From Sediminihabitans luteus (GTDB lineage Bacteria > Actinomycetota > Actinomycetes > Actinomycetales > Cellulomonadaceae), in the NCBI RefSeq assembly GCF_002797595.1, contig NZ_PGFE01000001.1:1239451-1303450 (forward strand): a stretch of 64,000 bases of DNA. Reading direction: 5' to 3'. Position 1 is the stretch's first letter. Each line of letters starts with the position of its first letter. The notes below the pieces were generated by a model. It was not told where the DNA came from. It did not search any database and was given only the letters and a program-made list of their open reading frames with translations. This document shows, piece by piece, positions 35,358 to 43,297 of the stretch. Position numbers and translations under genes: made by a program.

Positions 35358-35580
35358 GGCGACGGCCTCCACAACCGTCGCCTGGCTCCAGTGGTCGTCG
35401 GGCGTAGATCGATGGATTCCAACCCATCCGGAGTCAACGGCGGCCGCTGGGCCCCGCGTTCACCTCGGGGCTGGCTTCCAAAACCAGCCTCCGTGGGGGC
35501 GCCAGGTGGCTGCGACAGACGTGTCCATAGCGTCTGGAGCCGCCTGGCACCCCCACGTGAGGAGTCCTCCGAGGTACTCC
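35358..35580 (+). ncRNA. Candidate structured leader RNA with repeated TCCA loops
   Basis: Consecutive hairpins fill the leader. H1 (35358-35382): stem GGCGACGG/CCGTCGCC, loop CCTCCACAA. H2 (35411-35428): GATGG/CCATC, loop ATTCCAAC. H3 (35467-35491): GGCTGG/CCAGCC plus flanking pairs, loop CTTCCAAAA. H4 (35492-35557): about 24 base pairs in four blocks (CGTGGGGG, GCCAGG, GGCT, CAGACG), loop TGTCCATAG. H5 (35561-35580): GGAGT/ACTCC, loop CCTCCGAGGT. In H1-H4 the loop is 8-9 nt and TCCA sits at loop positions 3-6. I match this to no RNA family known to me. It could be a cis-regulatory leader of the next gene or an independent RNA; structure is read by eye only. Confidence 0.5.
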
Positions 35581-35622
35581 ACCAACCGCAAGACCCCAAC
35601 AACCCCATGGAGGACGAGCACG

Positions 35623-36744
35623 ATGACTACCGAACTGAGCACACCTGCCCGACCGGGCATCCACCTGTATGCCCTCAAGGGTCAGCAGGGCGACCGTCAG
35701 ATGTATTTGCTCCTGGTCACGAACCACGAGCTGTTGCGAAACTTCGCTGCCGAAGCAGAGATCAGCGACGGCACTGAACGTGTCCAGCGCGACTTGGATA
35801 AGCGGCACTACACGGACATCGTCAACTACATCATCGAGAACCCGGCCGAGTACTTGCTTGGCGCCATGACCTACGCGATCGACACCGTCGAGGACACGGA
35901 CTTCATCCCCGCTGGACCGGGCAGCAACATCGGGACCCTGGTCCTGCCGACGAACGCCCGCCTGCGCTGCCTCGACGGCCAGCACCGTCGCAGCGCCATC
36001 GCCGAAGCAGTGCGCCAGAACGAGGACGTCGGAGACGACTTCAGCGCCGTTGTGCTGTACGTCGAGGACGACTTCATGAAGCGCCGGCAGATGTTCAGCG
36101 ACATGAACGCCACCCCCAAGGTCGTGTCCAAGGCGCTCAACATCACCTTCGACAGCCGCGACCCCTACGCTCGCGCGGCTCAGTCCCTCGCGGAGACCCA
36201 CCCGTTGCTCAAGGATGTCGTGGAGACCCGCAAGGCACGCATCACGACCACCGACGCGAAGATCTTCTCGCTTGCCGGAGTCTTCGACGGACTCAAGCGC
36301 TTCGACCTCGGCATGGTCCTGCCCCGGGGCCGCTCCCCCAAGACCAAGACCGAAGATGAGCTCGTCACCATCGGGACCACGCTCTTCGACACCATCGACG
36401 CAGCGTTTCCCGAGTTCACCAACGTCAAGAACGAGCTCGCCGAGCTCGAGGATCCGAAGGAGAAGGCGGAGATCATGAAGGCGGCACGGCGCCGCACGAT
36501 TCTCTTCTCCACCACCACGCTCCGCGTCATCGCAGGTGCTCTGCATGAAGCCATGAAGGTTGACGGAGAAACCGACCCCAGTCGCTACGTCAGCCCGTTG
36601 AGCAAGATCGACTTTGCACCGACGTCCAAGCTCTTCACCGCAGAAGACGTCGGCTTCGTCAGCGGGACCGGAACCCCGTCCGCCCGCAACCAGGAAGTCT
36701 TCGCCGCCACCAAGGCCCTGGCAAACGCCATCCGCCTCCGCTAG
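35623..36744 (+). CDS. DndB-like DGQHR-domain protein
   Basis: A 373-residue protein of the DGQHR/DndB group, related to the ParB/sulfiredoxin fold. The signature LRCLDGQHRRSAI is at residues 114-126. Other family-like parts are ERVQRDLDKRHYTDIVNYII near the start and FSDMNATPKVVSKALNITFD (positions about 160-180). DndB is the regulator of DNA phosphorothioation systems and in some species represses their promoter; no dndC, dndD or dndE is present here, so this is an orphan. ATG 35623 follows GGAGG by 9 nt. Base composition is clearly lower in GC than neighbours, and the gene sits between two IS3-type elements, which suggests transfer. Confidence 0.75.
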   Translation: MTTELSTPARPGIHLYALKGQQGDRQMYLLLVTNHELLRNFAAEAEISDGTERVQRDLDKRHYTDIVNYIIENPAEYLLGAMTYAIDTVEDTDFIPAGPGSNIGTLVLPTNARLRCLDGQHRRSAIAEAVRQNEDVGDDFSAVVLYVEDDFMKRRQMFSDMNATPKVVSKALNITFDSRDPYARAAQSLAETHPLLKDVVETRKARITTTDAKIFSLAGVFDGLKRFDLGMVLPRGRSPKTKTEDELVTIGTTLFDTIDAAFPEFTNVKNELAELEDPKEKAEIMKAARRRTILFSTTTLRVIAGALHEAMKVDGETDPSRYVSPLSKIDFAPTSKLFTAEDVGFVSGTGTPSARNQEVFAATKALANAIRLR

Positions 36745-36748
36745 CCCC

Positions 36749-36790
36749 AAGTGCGTGTGGCCCCGCCATCGGGCGGGGCCACACGCACTT
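36749..36790 (+). terminator. Strong perfect hairpin after the DGQHR gene
   Basis: A 19-bp perfect stem (AAGTGCGTGTGGCCCCGCC and its exact complement) closes on a 4-nt ATCG loop, beginning 4 nt past the stop codon. There is no T-run, as is common in actinobacterial terminators. Confidence 0.75.
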
Positions 36791-37005
36791 CTGAAGCGGT
36801 AGTGACCGACGGATGGCCCACCGCGACATGGCGGGTCGGATCAGCACTAGGGCCTCACCTCTAGACTGACCGATTCTCGAGCATCTCTAGCGGCTCTGTC
36901 AGGCGTTCCCGCCGCCGTTTGCCTCCCACATGAGCGACATCGCCGTATGTGCCGCGAGGCCAGCGAGTGAATTGGCCTGGGTTTCGTTCCGTCTGATCGA
37001 CAAGG

Positions 37006-37317
37006 ATGGAATCCACGGCTCGTTACACGCCGGAGATGCGTGAGCGCGCCCTGCGGATGCTCGCTGAAGCGCTGCCAGATCACCCGAACCTGACGAGCGC
37101 GACGCGACACGTGGCGGGGCTGCTGGGGATGAGCCCCGAGACGCTTCGCCTGTGGCAGCGTCAGATGGAGGCCAACGCGGGTGGCAAGGTCGCGAATGCC
37201 AGCGAGGCTGCGGCGGAGATCAAGCGCCTGAAGCGCGAGAACGCCGAACTGCGCAAGGCCAACGAGATCCTCAAGGCTACGAGCGTGTTTTTCGCCAAGG
37301 AGCTCGACCGCCCCTGA
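37006..37317 (+). CDS. IS3-family transposase OrfA
   Basis: A 103-residue protein with a helix-turn-helix (RYTPEMRERALRMLAEALPD to LLGMSPETLRLWQRQM) that recognises the terminal repeats, and a C-terminal leucine-zipper-like coil (EIKRLKRENAELRKANEILK). It ends FFAKELDRP, and orfB continues in the -1 frame as expected for programmed frameshifting in this family. Confidence 0.9.
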   Translation: MESTARYTPEMRERALRMLAEALPDHPNLTSATRHVAGLLGMSPETLRLWQRQMEANAGGKVANASEAAAEIKRLKRENAELRKANEILKATSVFFAKELDRP

Positions 37318-37322
37318 CCGAG

Positions 37323-38227
37323 ATGATCCGCTTCATCGATGAGCACAAGGATCAGTTCGGGGTCGAGCCCATCTGCCAAGTCTTGCGCCCGGCAGTCCAG
37401 GGATTCCTCACCTCACGCGGCTATCGCGCCGCGAAGACGCGCACGCCCTCGGCGCGCGCTCTGCGTGACGACCTGCTCGTTCCCGAGGTCGCGCGCCTGC
37501 ATGCGGAGCGGCGCAAGATGCATGCGCTGATGCGCCGCCACGGCTGGGACATCGGGCGCGATCAGACCGAGCGGCTCATGCGGCTCGCGGGCGTGCGAGG
37601 GGTGAAGAGTCCAAGCGCGTGTTCACGACGAAGTCGGACCCGAAGGCGGCGATGCCGAAGGACCTGGTCAAGCGCAACTTCCACGCACCAGGACCCCGGC
37701 AGTTGTGGGTGGCCGACATCACCTATGTCGCAACGTGGTCTGGCTTCGCTTTCGTCGCGTTCGTGACCGACGTGTTCTCGCGCAGACTCGTGGGCTGGAA
37801 CGTCGCCTCGACCCTCAAGGCCGAGATCCTGCCCTTGCAGGCGCTCGACATGGCTGCCTGGGACGCCGGCGGCGACCTCGACGGCCCGATCCATCACGCC
37901 GATCACGGCTCGAACTATCAGGCGATGGTCTACACCGATCGTGTCGTCGAACTCGGCGCGAAACCCTCGACGGGAACCGTCGGTGACAGTTGCGACAATG
38001 CTCTCGCGGAGGCGATCAACAACCTGTACAAGACCGAACTGATCCGCCAGAGAGGCCCGTGGAAGACCGTCGAGCAGGTCGAACTCGCCACCCTCGAGTA
38101 CGTCTGGTGGTGGAACCACCAGCGACTCCACGGCGAGCTCGGCATGCGCACTCCCGAAGAAGTTGAAGCCGAGTACTACGCTAACCTCGCAGCCGCCCAA
38201 ACAGCGTCTGTCGGACAAAGAAGCTGA
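37323..38227 (+). pseudogene. IS3-family transposase OrfB, frameshifted
   Basis: The integrase-fold DDE transposase is split into two frames. The first part (MIRFIDEHKDQFGVEPICQV to RLAGVRGVKS) loses frame near 37605, and the rest (KRVFTTKSDPKAA onward) continues in another frame to 38227, consistent with loss of one base. The catalytic residues are otherwise intact: Asp in WVADITYVAT, Asp in HHADHGSNY and Glu in DNALAEAINNLY. No slippery heptamer is seen at the break, so recoding is unlikely. Confidence 0.85.
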
Positions 38228-38252
38228 ACGGAACGAAACTCGGGCCGATTCA

Positions 38253-38353
38253 GTACACCTCGGCCACGCCGACCCCCTCAGCCCCAACTTTCCCGAGACC
38301 CAGAATCTGCCAGCAGTTTGACGCGGGACAGCTGGACGTCGACAGGAGGTCAA
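38253..38353. other. Short gap between the IS element and dnaB
   Basis: About 100 bp with no supportable feature. It marks the right boundary of the island, directly behind the dnaB stop codon. Confidence 0.4.
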
Positions 38354-41008
38354 CTACGCCTGCATGTCGACGAACCGCGCGTAGTGCCCCTGGAACGCCA
38401 CCGTGATGACGTCGGTCGGGCCGTTACGGTGCTTCGCGACGATCAGGTCTGCCTCGCCCGCGCGAGGCGACTCCTTCTCGTAGGCGTCCTCACGGTGGAG
38501 CAGGATCACCATGTCCGCGTCCTGCTCGATGCTGTTGTGGACGGCGATCCCGTTCGCGATGAAGTTGTGGGTGTCGAGCACCGTCGCGTCGAAGACCTCC
38601 TGCTCGCCGAGCGGCTCGATCGCGACCACCTCGTCCCACAACAGATCGTTCACCGCGAGGATCTCGAGCTCCTCGCTCTCGAGGATCGCTGCCACCCGTC
38701 CAAGTCGTGCCGGCGACGGCGAGCGCTTCCACATCGCACTCCCGCTGAACTGCGTACCCAACTGCCTGGCGAACTCCCGGTGGCTCATTCCCTGCTCTTC
38801 GAGAAGCTCACGGACGTCGTCCCAGACCTGTCGTGGAACGGTGTCGACGTTCGGGTTCGACTTCACGGCACGGACGATCTCGAGCAGCCGCTCCGCGGCC
38901 GCCCCTCGTTCACCGTGCACGCCGATCTCCTGGAGGAAGCGCCGCTGGTCATCCGCGCCAGAGACATCCAGGGTGTATCCAGGGCGGTAGGTCCCCTTCG
39001 CGGTCGCAGTGCGAAGTCTCGTCGAGATTCCAAAGCGCAGGAGCAGTCGGGACAGTCCGTCGACGAGGTTGCGAGACGTCGATGCGTAGTAGATCCGGCC
39101 GGACTTCCCATCAGCACGGACGGTCACCGAGCCGTCAGTCGCCCAGATGTGACGGATGAAGAGTGCGATCTGCTCCTTCGGCAGGTGGAAGACGCTCGAC
39201 GGGATGAACTTTTCGTAGCTCCGTGCGCCGAAGAGACCCAGGTCGTCGAGCCATTCCGCGATCGGGTTCCGCTTCCCGTGCGTCAGTCGATAGGGGGCCC
39301 TGAGCCGCAGCGTGGTGCAACGGGCGGCCGCGAACTCGTCCCGGGCCGGGATCACTCCGAACGCTGACGCCGCCTCCGTCACTGCTTGGAGGTTGAGCTC
39401 GTCGACCGACGCGTAACGCAACGGTTGACGCTTGACGAACGAACCGTCGCCCAGGAGGTGCGCGAGCATGACCACCTTGCGGTCGTCCCATCGCGCGTTC
39501 TGCTCGGGGCCGGGGACGTGCCGTGGCACGCCGAGGCGGGTACCGACCTCGAGCGTGCCCAGTGGCCTCCATCCCCCGTACGTGAGGAAGGGGTGGTTGG
39601 CGGTGGCGGTGATCTGCTTCCCGGACGCGAGCCTGAGGCGGAACACCTCCTTCACGCCGGTCGGGAACACGTGCGTCATGTGCCGGCGCACGTACTGGAG
39701 CCGGTCGTTCAGCGCCCAGACGGGGACGTCGGTCGCGCCCAGGGCGTGCAGCTCGCCCATGGTCGTCTCCGCGCCCGTGTCCGCCCGCAGAATCTTGGTG
39801 TCCGCGGTGAGGCATCCCGACTCGCGGAGGTCGCTCATCGCAGGCTTCTTGTCCTGCCGTTGCTCCGCGCCACGGTTCAGCTGCGAGATCGCGATGAGCG
39901 GCACCTCGAGCTCCTTCGCGAGCAGCTTGAGCGCACGCGAGAACTCCGAGACCTCCTGCTGGCGGGACTCGACGCGCTTGCCCGACGTCATGAGCTGGAG
40001 GTAGTCGATCACCACGAGCTTGAGGTCGTGCTTCTGCTTGAGCCGCCGGCACTTGGCGCGGATCTCCATGAGCGACATGTTCGGCGAGTCGTCGATGAAC
40101 AGCGGCGCCTCGGAGATCTTGCCCATCGTGGAGGCGAGCTTCTGCCAGTCGTCCTCGCCCATCGAGCCGTTGCGCATCTTCTGCAGGTGGATGCGCGCCT
40201 CAGCGGCGAGCAGTCGCATCGTGATCTCGTTGCGGCTCATCTCGAGCGAGAAGACGACGGACGTCATGTTGTGCTTGATCGCGGCCGACCGCACGATGTC
40301 GATTCCCAGGGTCGACTTGCCGATGGCCGGGCGCGCCGCGACCACGATCATCTGCCCGGGGTGCAGCCCGTTGGTGAGGCGGTCGAGGTCGGCGAACCCG
40401 GTCGGCACGCCGACCATGCCCTCGCCGCGGTGCCCGGCGGCCTCGATCTCGTCGACGGTGCCGCCGATGATGTCGGCGAGGGGTGCGTAGTCCTCGGTCG
40501 TGCGGCGCTCGGTGACGGCGTAGACCTCGGCCTGCGCGTCGTTGACGATCGCGTCGACGTCGCCGCCGTCGGCCGCGTAGCCGAGCTGCACGATGCGCGT
40601 GCCGGCCTCGACGAGGCGCCGCAGCACGGCGCGCTCGCGCACGATGCGCCCGTAGTAGCCGGCGTTCGCGGCGGTCGGGACCATCGCGATGAGGTCGTGG
40701 ACGTAGGGGGCTCCGCCGATGCGGCCGAGCTCGCCGCGGTTCTGGAGCTCGGCGACCACGGTGATCGCGTCGGCGGGCTCTCCGCGACCGTAGAGGTCGA
40801 TGATCGCGTCGTAGATCGCCTCGTGCGCGGGCCGGTAGAAGTCGGTGCCGCGGATCTGCTCGACGACGTCCGCGATCGCGTCCTTGGACAGCAGCATGCC
40901 GCCGAGCACGCTCTGCTCCGCCGCGACGTCCTGCGGCGGGGTGCGGTCGAACCCGCCGCCGCCGCTGCGCGACTCACCGAACCCGGCCTCGAGCTCCTCG
41001 ATCGACAT
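38354..41008 (-). CDS. dnaB: Replicative DNA helicase DnaB with intein
   Basis: An 884-residue precursor that yields a 457-residue hexameric helicase after splicing. The N-terminal DnaB domain (QDVAAEQSVLGGMLLSKDAI) is followed by the RecA-like core with Walker A (ARPAIGKST, about 225-233) and Walker B (LVVIDYLQLM, 331-340). The intein interrupts RESG and SIEQDAD, the same site as in the cyanobacterial Ssp DnaB intein, leaving Ser as the +1 nucleophile. After it the helicase ends VAFQGHYARFVDMQA. The gene lies in the conserved rpsF-ssb-rpsR-rplI-dnaB neighbourhood, here separated from rplI by a MATE gene on the other strand. Confidence 0.95.
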   Translation of the reverse strand: MSIEELEAGFGESRSGGGGFDRTPPQDVAAEQSVLGGMLLSKDAIADVVEQIRGTDFYRPAHEAIYDAIIDLYGRGEPADAITVVAELQNRGELGRIGGAPYVHDLIAMVPTAANAGYYGRIVRERAVLRRLVEAGTRIVQLGYAADGGDVDAIVNDAQAEVYAVTERRTTEDYAPLADIIGGTVDEIEAAGHRGEGMVGVPTGFADLDRLTNGLHPGQMIVVAARPAIGKSTLGIDIVRSAAIKHNMTSVVFSLEMSRNEITMRLLAAEARIHLQKMRNGSMGEDDWQKLASTMGKISEAPLFIDDSPNMSLMEIRAKCRRLKQKHDLKLVVIDYLQLMTSGKRVESRQQEVSEFSRALKLLAKELEVPLIAISQLNRGAEQRQDKKPAMSDLRESGCLTADTKILRADTGAETTMGELHALGATDVPVWALNDRLQYVRRHMTHVFPTGVKEVFRLRLASGKQITATANHPFLTYGGWRPLGTLEVGTRLGVPRHVPGPEQNARWDDRKVVMLAHLLGDGSFVKRQPLRYASVDELNLQAVTEAASAFGVIPARDEFAAARCTTLRLRAPYRLTHGKRNPIAEWLDDLGLFGARSYEKFIPSSVFHLPKEQIALFIRHIWATDGSVTVRADGKSGRIYYASTSRNLVDGLSRLLLRFGISTRLRTATAKGTYRPGYTLDVSGADDQRRFLQEIGVHGERGAAAERLLEIVRAVKSNPNVDTVPRQVWDDVRELLEEQGMSHREFARQLGTQFSGSAMWKRSPSPARLGRVAAILESEELEILAVNDLLWDEVVAIEPLGEQEVFDATVLDTHNFIANGIAVHNSIEQDADMVILLHREDAYEKESPRAGEADLIVAKHRNGPTDVITVAFQGHYARFVDMQA
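38534..39814 (-). other. Intein in DnaB with LAGLIDADG endonuclease domain
   Basis: A 427-residue protein-splicing element, residues 399-825 of the precursor. Block A begins at C399 (CLTADTKIL), block B is TATANHPFLTYGG (intein residues about 69-81), and the C-terminal blocks are VFDATVLDTHNFIANGIAVH followed by the terminal Asn before +1 Ser. Between them are two LAGLIDADG-type motifs (MLAHLLGDGSF and HIWATDGSVTV), each with an Asp expected for metal binding, so the homing endonuclease may still be active. The splicing residues Cys1, His in TxNH, penultimate His and terminal Asn are all present. Confidence 0.92.
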
Positions 41009-41172
41009 CCGCCCTCAATTCCCGCGCACGCACCCGTGGAACTTCTGTTCTACCGGGAGCCACCAACAGTCCGACCACCGACCATCGACGCCCCGTGGAG
41101 ACACAACTCCGCGACGATAGGTGCGTGCCCGGAGCACCGCAAACGACCCTGTGCACGAGCCTGTTGACGGGG

Positions 41173-41225
41173 TGTGGATAACCCCCGGATTGCTGTGCAC
41201 ATGTCGTGGACAGGCATGTGGAAAA
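41173..41225. promoter_or_regulatory. DnaA-box cluster between dnaB and MATE
   Basis: TGTGGATAA (41173-41181, complement of the perfect box TTATCCACA), CGTGGACAG (41205-41213, two mismatches) and TGTGGAAAA (41217-41225, complement of TTTTCCACA) lie within 53 bp in the dnaB/MATE divergent gap. This suggests DnaA binding and control of dnaB or titration of DnaA. Confidence 0.6.
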
Positions 41226-41270
41226 CTTTGTGGGTTCCGTCGCACGCGCCGCGCTGAGCGGCACGAACAC

Positions 41271-41276
41271 TAGCCT
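41271..41276 (+). promoter_or_regulatory. -10 box TAGCCT of leaderless MATE gene
   Basis: TAGCCT ends 7 nt before the GTG at 41284, consistent with a leaderless transcript; no ribosome binding site is seen. Confidence 0.4.
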
Positions 41277-41283
41277 TGCTCGT

Positions 41284-42690
41284 GTGGACGAAACTTCTTC
41301 GGGCGACACGCCGACGACACGCCCGGGACCGCCCGACCACGCGTCGTCCGACACCTCGGGGGGCATGCCCCGCAGCTCGCGGGCGATCGACCGCGAGATC
41401 CTCGCGCTCGCCCTCCCCGCGCTCGGGGCACTCGTCGCCGAGCCCGTGTTCGTGCTGGTCGACAGCGCGGTCGTGGGCCACCTCGGCACCGAGGAGCTCG
41501 CGGGCCTGTCGCTCGCGTCGACCCTGCTGCTGACCGTCGTCGGCCTGTGCGTGTTCCTCGCCTACGCGACCACCGCGGCCGTCGCGCGACGCATCGGCGC
41601 AGGCCAGGAGCGTGCCGCGCTGCAGTCGGGCGTCGACGGCATGTGGCTCGCGCTCGGCCTCGGCCTCGCGTTGTCCACAGTTCTGTGGATAACTGCCCCC
41701 TGGGCGGTCCACGTCATGGGAGGGGCGGACGCCGTCGCCGACCACGCGATCACCTACCTGCGCTGGTCCGTGCTGGGCCTGCCCGGCATGCTGCTCGTGC
41801 TCGCCGCGACCGGCGTGCTGCGCGGCATGCGCGACACCCGCACGCCCCTGTACGTCGCGGCGTCGGGGGCGGTGCTCAACTCGGTGCTCAACGTCGTGCT
41901 CGTCTACGGCGCGGGCCTCGGCATCGCGGGCTCCGCGATCGGGACCGCCGTCTCGCAGCTGCTCATGGCCGCCGTGCTCGTGACCGTCGTGGTCCGCGGG
42001 GCCCGCGCCCGGGGCGGCTCGGTGCGCCCCGCCGCGGGCGGCATCTGGGCCAACGTCCGCGCCGGCCTGCCGCTGTTCGTGCGGACCCTCTCGCTGCGGC
42101 TCGCGATCCTGCTCACCGTGTTCGTCGCGACCGGACTCGGCGCGGTGTCCCTCGCGGGCTACCAGGTCGTGAACTCCGTGTGGGGGCTCGCCGCGTTCGC
42201 CCTCGACGCGCTCGCGATCGCCGCCCAGGCGCTCGTCGGCCAGGGGCTCGGCGCGGGCGACACCGCGACCACGCACCGCGTGCTGCGTCGCACGCTGCGC
42301 TGGGGCGTCGGCGCGGGTGCCGTGATCGGCGTCGTCATCGCGGCCGGCGGGTGGTGGTTCGCGCTGCTGTTCACCTCCGACCCCGAGGTCCGCGCCGCCG
42401 TCGCCGCCGGGATGCTCGTGTGCGGGCTGCTCATGCCCATGGCTGGGTGGGTGTTCGTGCTCGACGGCGTGCTCATCGGCGCGGGCGACGGGCGCTACCT
42501 CGCGTGGGCCGGGATGCTCACCGTCGTGGTCTACGCCCCGTTCGCCCTCGCGGTGCTGCGCTGGGCGCCCGACGGGCCGTGGGGCCTCGCATGGCTCTGG
42601 CTCGCGTTCGCCGGGGTGTTCATGGCCGCGCGTGCGCTCACGACCGGGCTGCGCGCCCGCGGCGACCGCTGGATGGTGCTCGGCGCCTGA
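41284..42690 (+). CDS. MATE-family (DinF-like) efflux transporter
   Basis: A 468-residue twelve-helix exporter of the multidrug and toxin extrusion family. The conserved N-terminal half starts ILALALPALGALVAEPVFVL followed by VDSAVVGHLGTEELAGLSLA, which is characteristic of DinF-type MATE proteins, and the second half repeats the pattern. The GTG at 41284 is preferred because of the -10 box just upstream. A striking point is the pair of perfect DnaA boxes inside the coding sequence (41671-41692), which force rare codons TTG, ACA and ATA. Confidence 0.88.
   Translation: MDETSSGDTPTTRPGPPDHASSDTSGGMPRSSRAIDREILALALPALGALVAEPVFVLVDSAVVGHLGTEELAGLSLASTLLLTVVGLCVFLAYATTAAVARRIGAGQERAALQSGVDGMWLALGLGLALSTVLWITAPWAVHVMGGADAVADHAITYLRWSVLGLPGMLLVLAATGVLRGMRDTRTPLYVAASGAVLNSVLNVVLVYGAGLGIAGSAIGTAVSQLLMAAVLVTVVVRGARARGGSVRPAAGGIWANVRAGLPLFVRTLSLRLAILLTVFVATGLGAVSLAGYQVVNSVWGLAAFALDALAIAAQALVGQGLGAGDTATTHRVLRRTLRWGVGAGAVIGVVIAAGGWWFALLFTSDPEVRAAVAAGMLVCGLLMPMAGWVFVLDGVLIGAGDGRYLAWAGMLTVVVYAPFALAVLRWAPDGPWGLAWLWLAFAGVFMAARALTTGLRARGDRWMVLGA
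41671..41692. promoter_or_regulatory. Two perfect inverted DnaA boxes inside the MATE gene
   Basis: TTGTCCACA (41671-41679) and TGTGGATAA (41684-41692) face each other across GTTC. Both match the actinobacterial DnaA-box consensus exactly. In the protein they read LSTVLWIT; the codons TTG, ACA and ATA are very rare in this GC-rich background. Confidence 0.7.
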
Positions 42691-42721
42691 CCTGCGGAGC
42701 GCACCGGGGCCGGGACGCACG

Positions 42722-42764
42722 AAGGCCCGGCCCCTCCCGCCGGAGCGGGGTGGGACCGGGCCTT
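42722..42764. terminator. Bidirectional hairpin terminator between MATE and rplI
   Basis: AAGGCCCGG and CCGGGCCTT form the stem around a GC-rich inner part (CCCCTCCC, GGGGTGGGA). The stop codons of the two convergent genes lie on either side, so it may serve both. Confidence 0.7.
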
Positions 42765-42825
42765 GGTGTCAGCCGTCCGCGACCGGGGCCGCGGGCGTCA
42801 GGGCGTGAGCCCCGAGGTGCTGGAG

Positions 42826-43275
42826 TCAGCCGGCGACGACGTTCACGGCGATGTTCGCCGAGACCTCGGGGTGCAGGCGGACCGACACGGTGTACGAGCC
42901 GGTCGACTTGATCGGCTGACCGATCTCGATCTTGCGCTTGTCGACCGTGACGGTGCCGGCAGCGGCGACCGCGTCGGCGATGTCACCGGTGGTGACGGCG
43001 CCGAACAGGCGACCCGACTCGCCGGCCTTGGCCGTCACGACGACGGCCTTCGCCTGGAGCGAGTCACGCGCGGCCTTCGCGTCGTCGAGCGACGCGATCT
43101 CGCGGGCCTTGCGCGCCTTTCGGATCGCGGAGACCTGCGACTCGGCACCCTTCGACCACGGGGTCGCGAGGTTGCGCGGGACGAGGTAGTTACGGGCGTA
43201 CCCGTCCTTGACGTCGACGACGTCGCCGGGCTCACCGAGACCGGTGACCTCGTGCGTGAGGATCAGCTTGGCCAT
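42826..43275 (-). CDS. rplI: 50S ribosomal protein bL9
   Basis: A 149-residue ribosomal protein. The N-terminal domain [20 protein letters not shown] with [16 protein letters not shown] is the bL9 signature, followed by the long connecting helix and the C-terminal rRNA-binding domain ([16 protein letters not shown]). ATG 43275 has GGAAGGAAG upstream. It is the last gene of the rpsF-ssb-rpsR-rplI operon. Confidence 0.97.
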   Translation of the reverse strand: MAKLILTHEVTGLGEPGDVVDVKDGYARNYLVPRNLATPWSKGAESQVSAIRKARKAREIASLDDAKAARDSLQAKAVVVTAKAGESGRLFGAVTTGDIADAVAAAGTVTVDKRKIEIGQPIKSTGSYTVSVRLHPEVSANIAVNVVAG

Positions 43276-43297
43276 GATTCTTCCTTCCTGATCCTGG

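Larger units (their letters stand above)
36968..38252 (+). mobile_element. IS3-family insertion sequence with 25-bp terminal repeats
   Basis: The left end TGAATTGGCC and right end (complement TGAATCGGCC) continue into GTTTCGTTCCGT; over 25 bp the two ends agree in 22 positions. The element is 1285 bp and carries the usual orfA/orfB pair. No target-site duplication of 3-4 bp is seen at the flanks, so an end may have recombined or the duplication has decayed. orfB has a frameshift, so the copy is probably inactive. Confidence 0.88.

Noticed and set aside
35401..35500. Possible tRNA-like elements (stems with TTCCAA loops resembling a Gly anticodon arm)
   Set aside because: Loops are 8-9 nt, not 7; no acceptor stem, D-arm or TTCGA T-arm can be placed around them.
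35358..35580. CsrA-binding hairpins (GGA loops)
   Set aside because: GGA would be displayed only on the opposite strand, where no promoter or gene supports transcription, and CsrA is uncommon in actinobacteria.
35623..36744. Complete dnd phosphorothioation system
   Set aside because: Only a DndB-like gene is present; dndA, C, D, E and restriction partners are absent.
36958..38262. Target-site duplication of the IS3-family element
   Set aside because: The three to four bases outside the ends (GAG on the left, GTA on the right) do not match.
41173..41692. Chromosomal origin oriC
   Set aside because: No dnaA, dnaN, rpmH or AT-rich unwinding region; only a handful of boxes, partly inside a gene. 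The gene order places oriC beyond the right edge.
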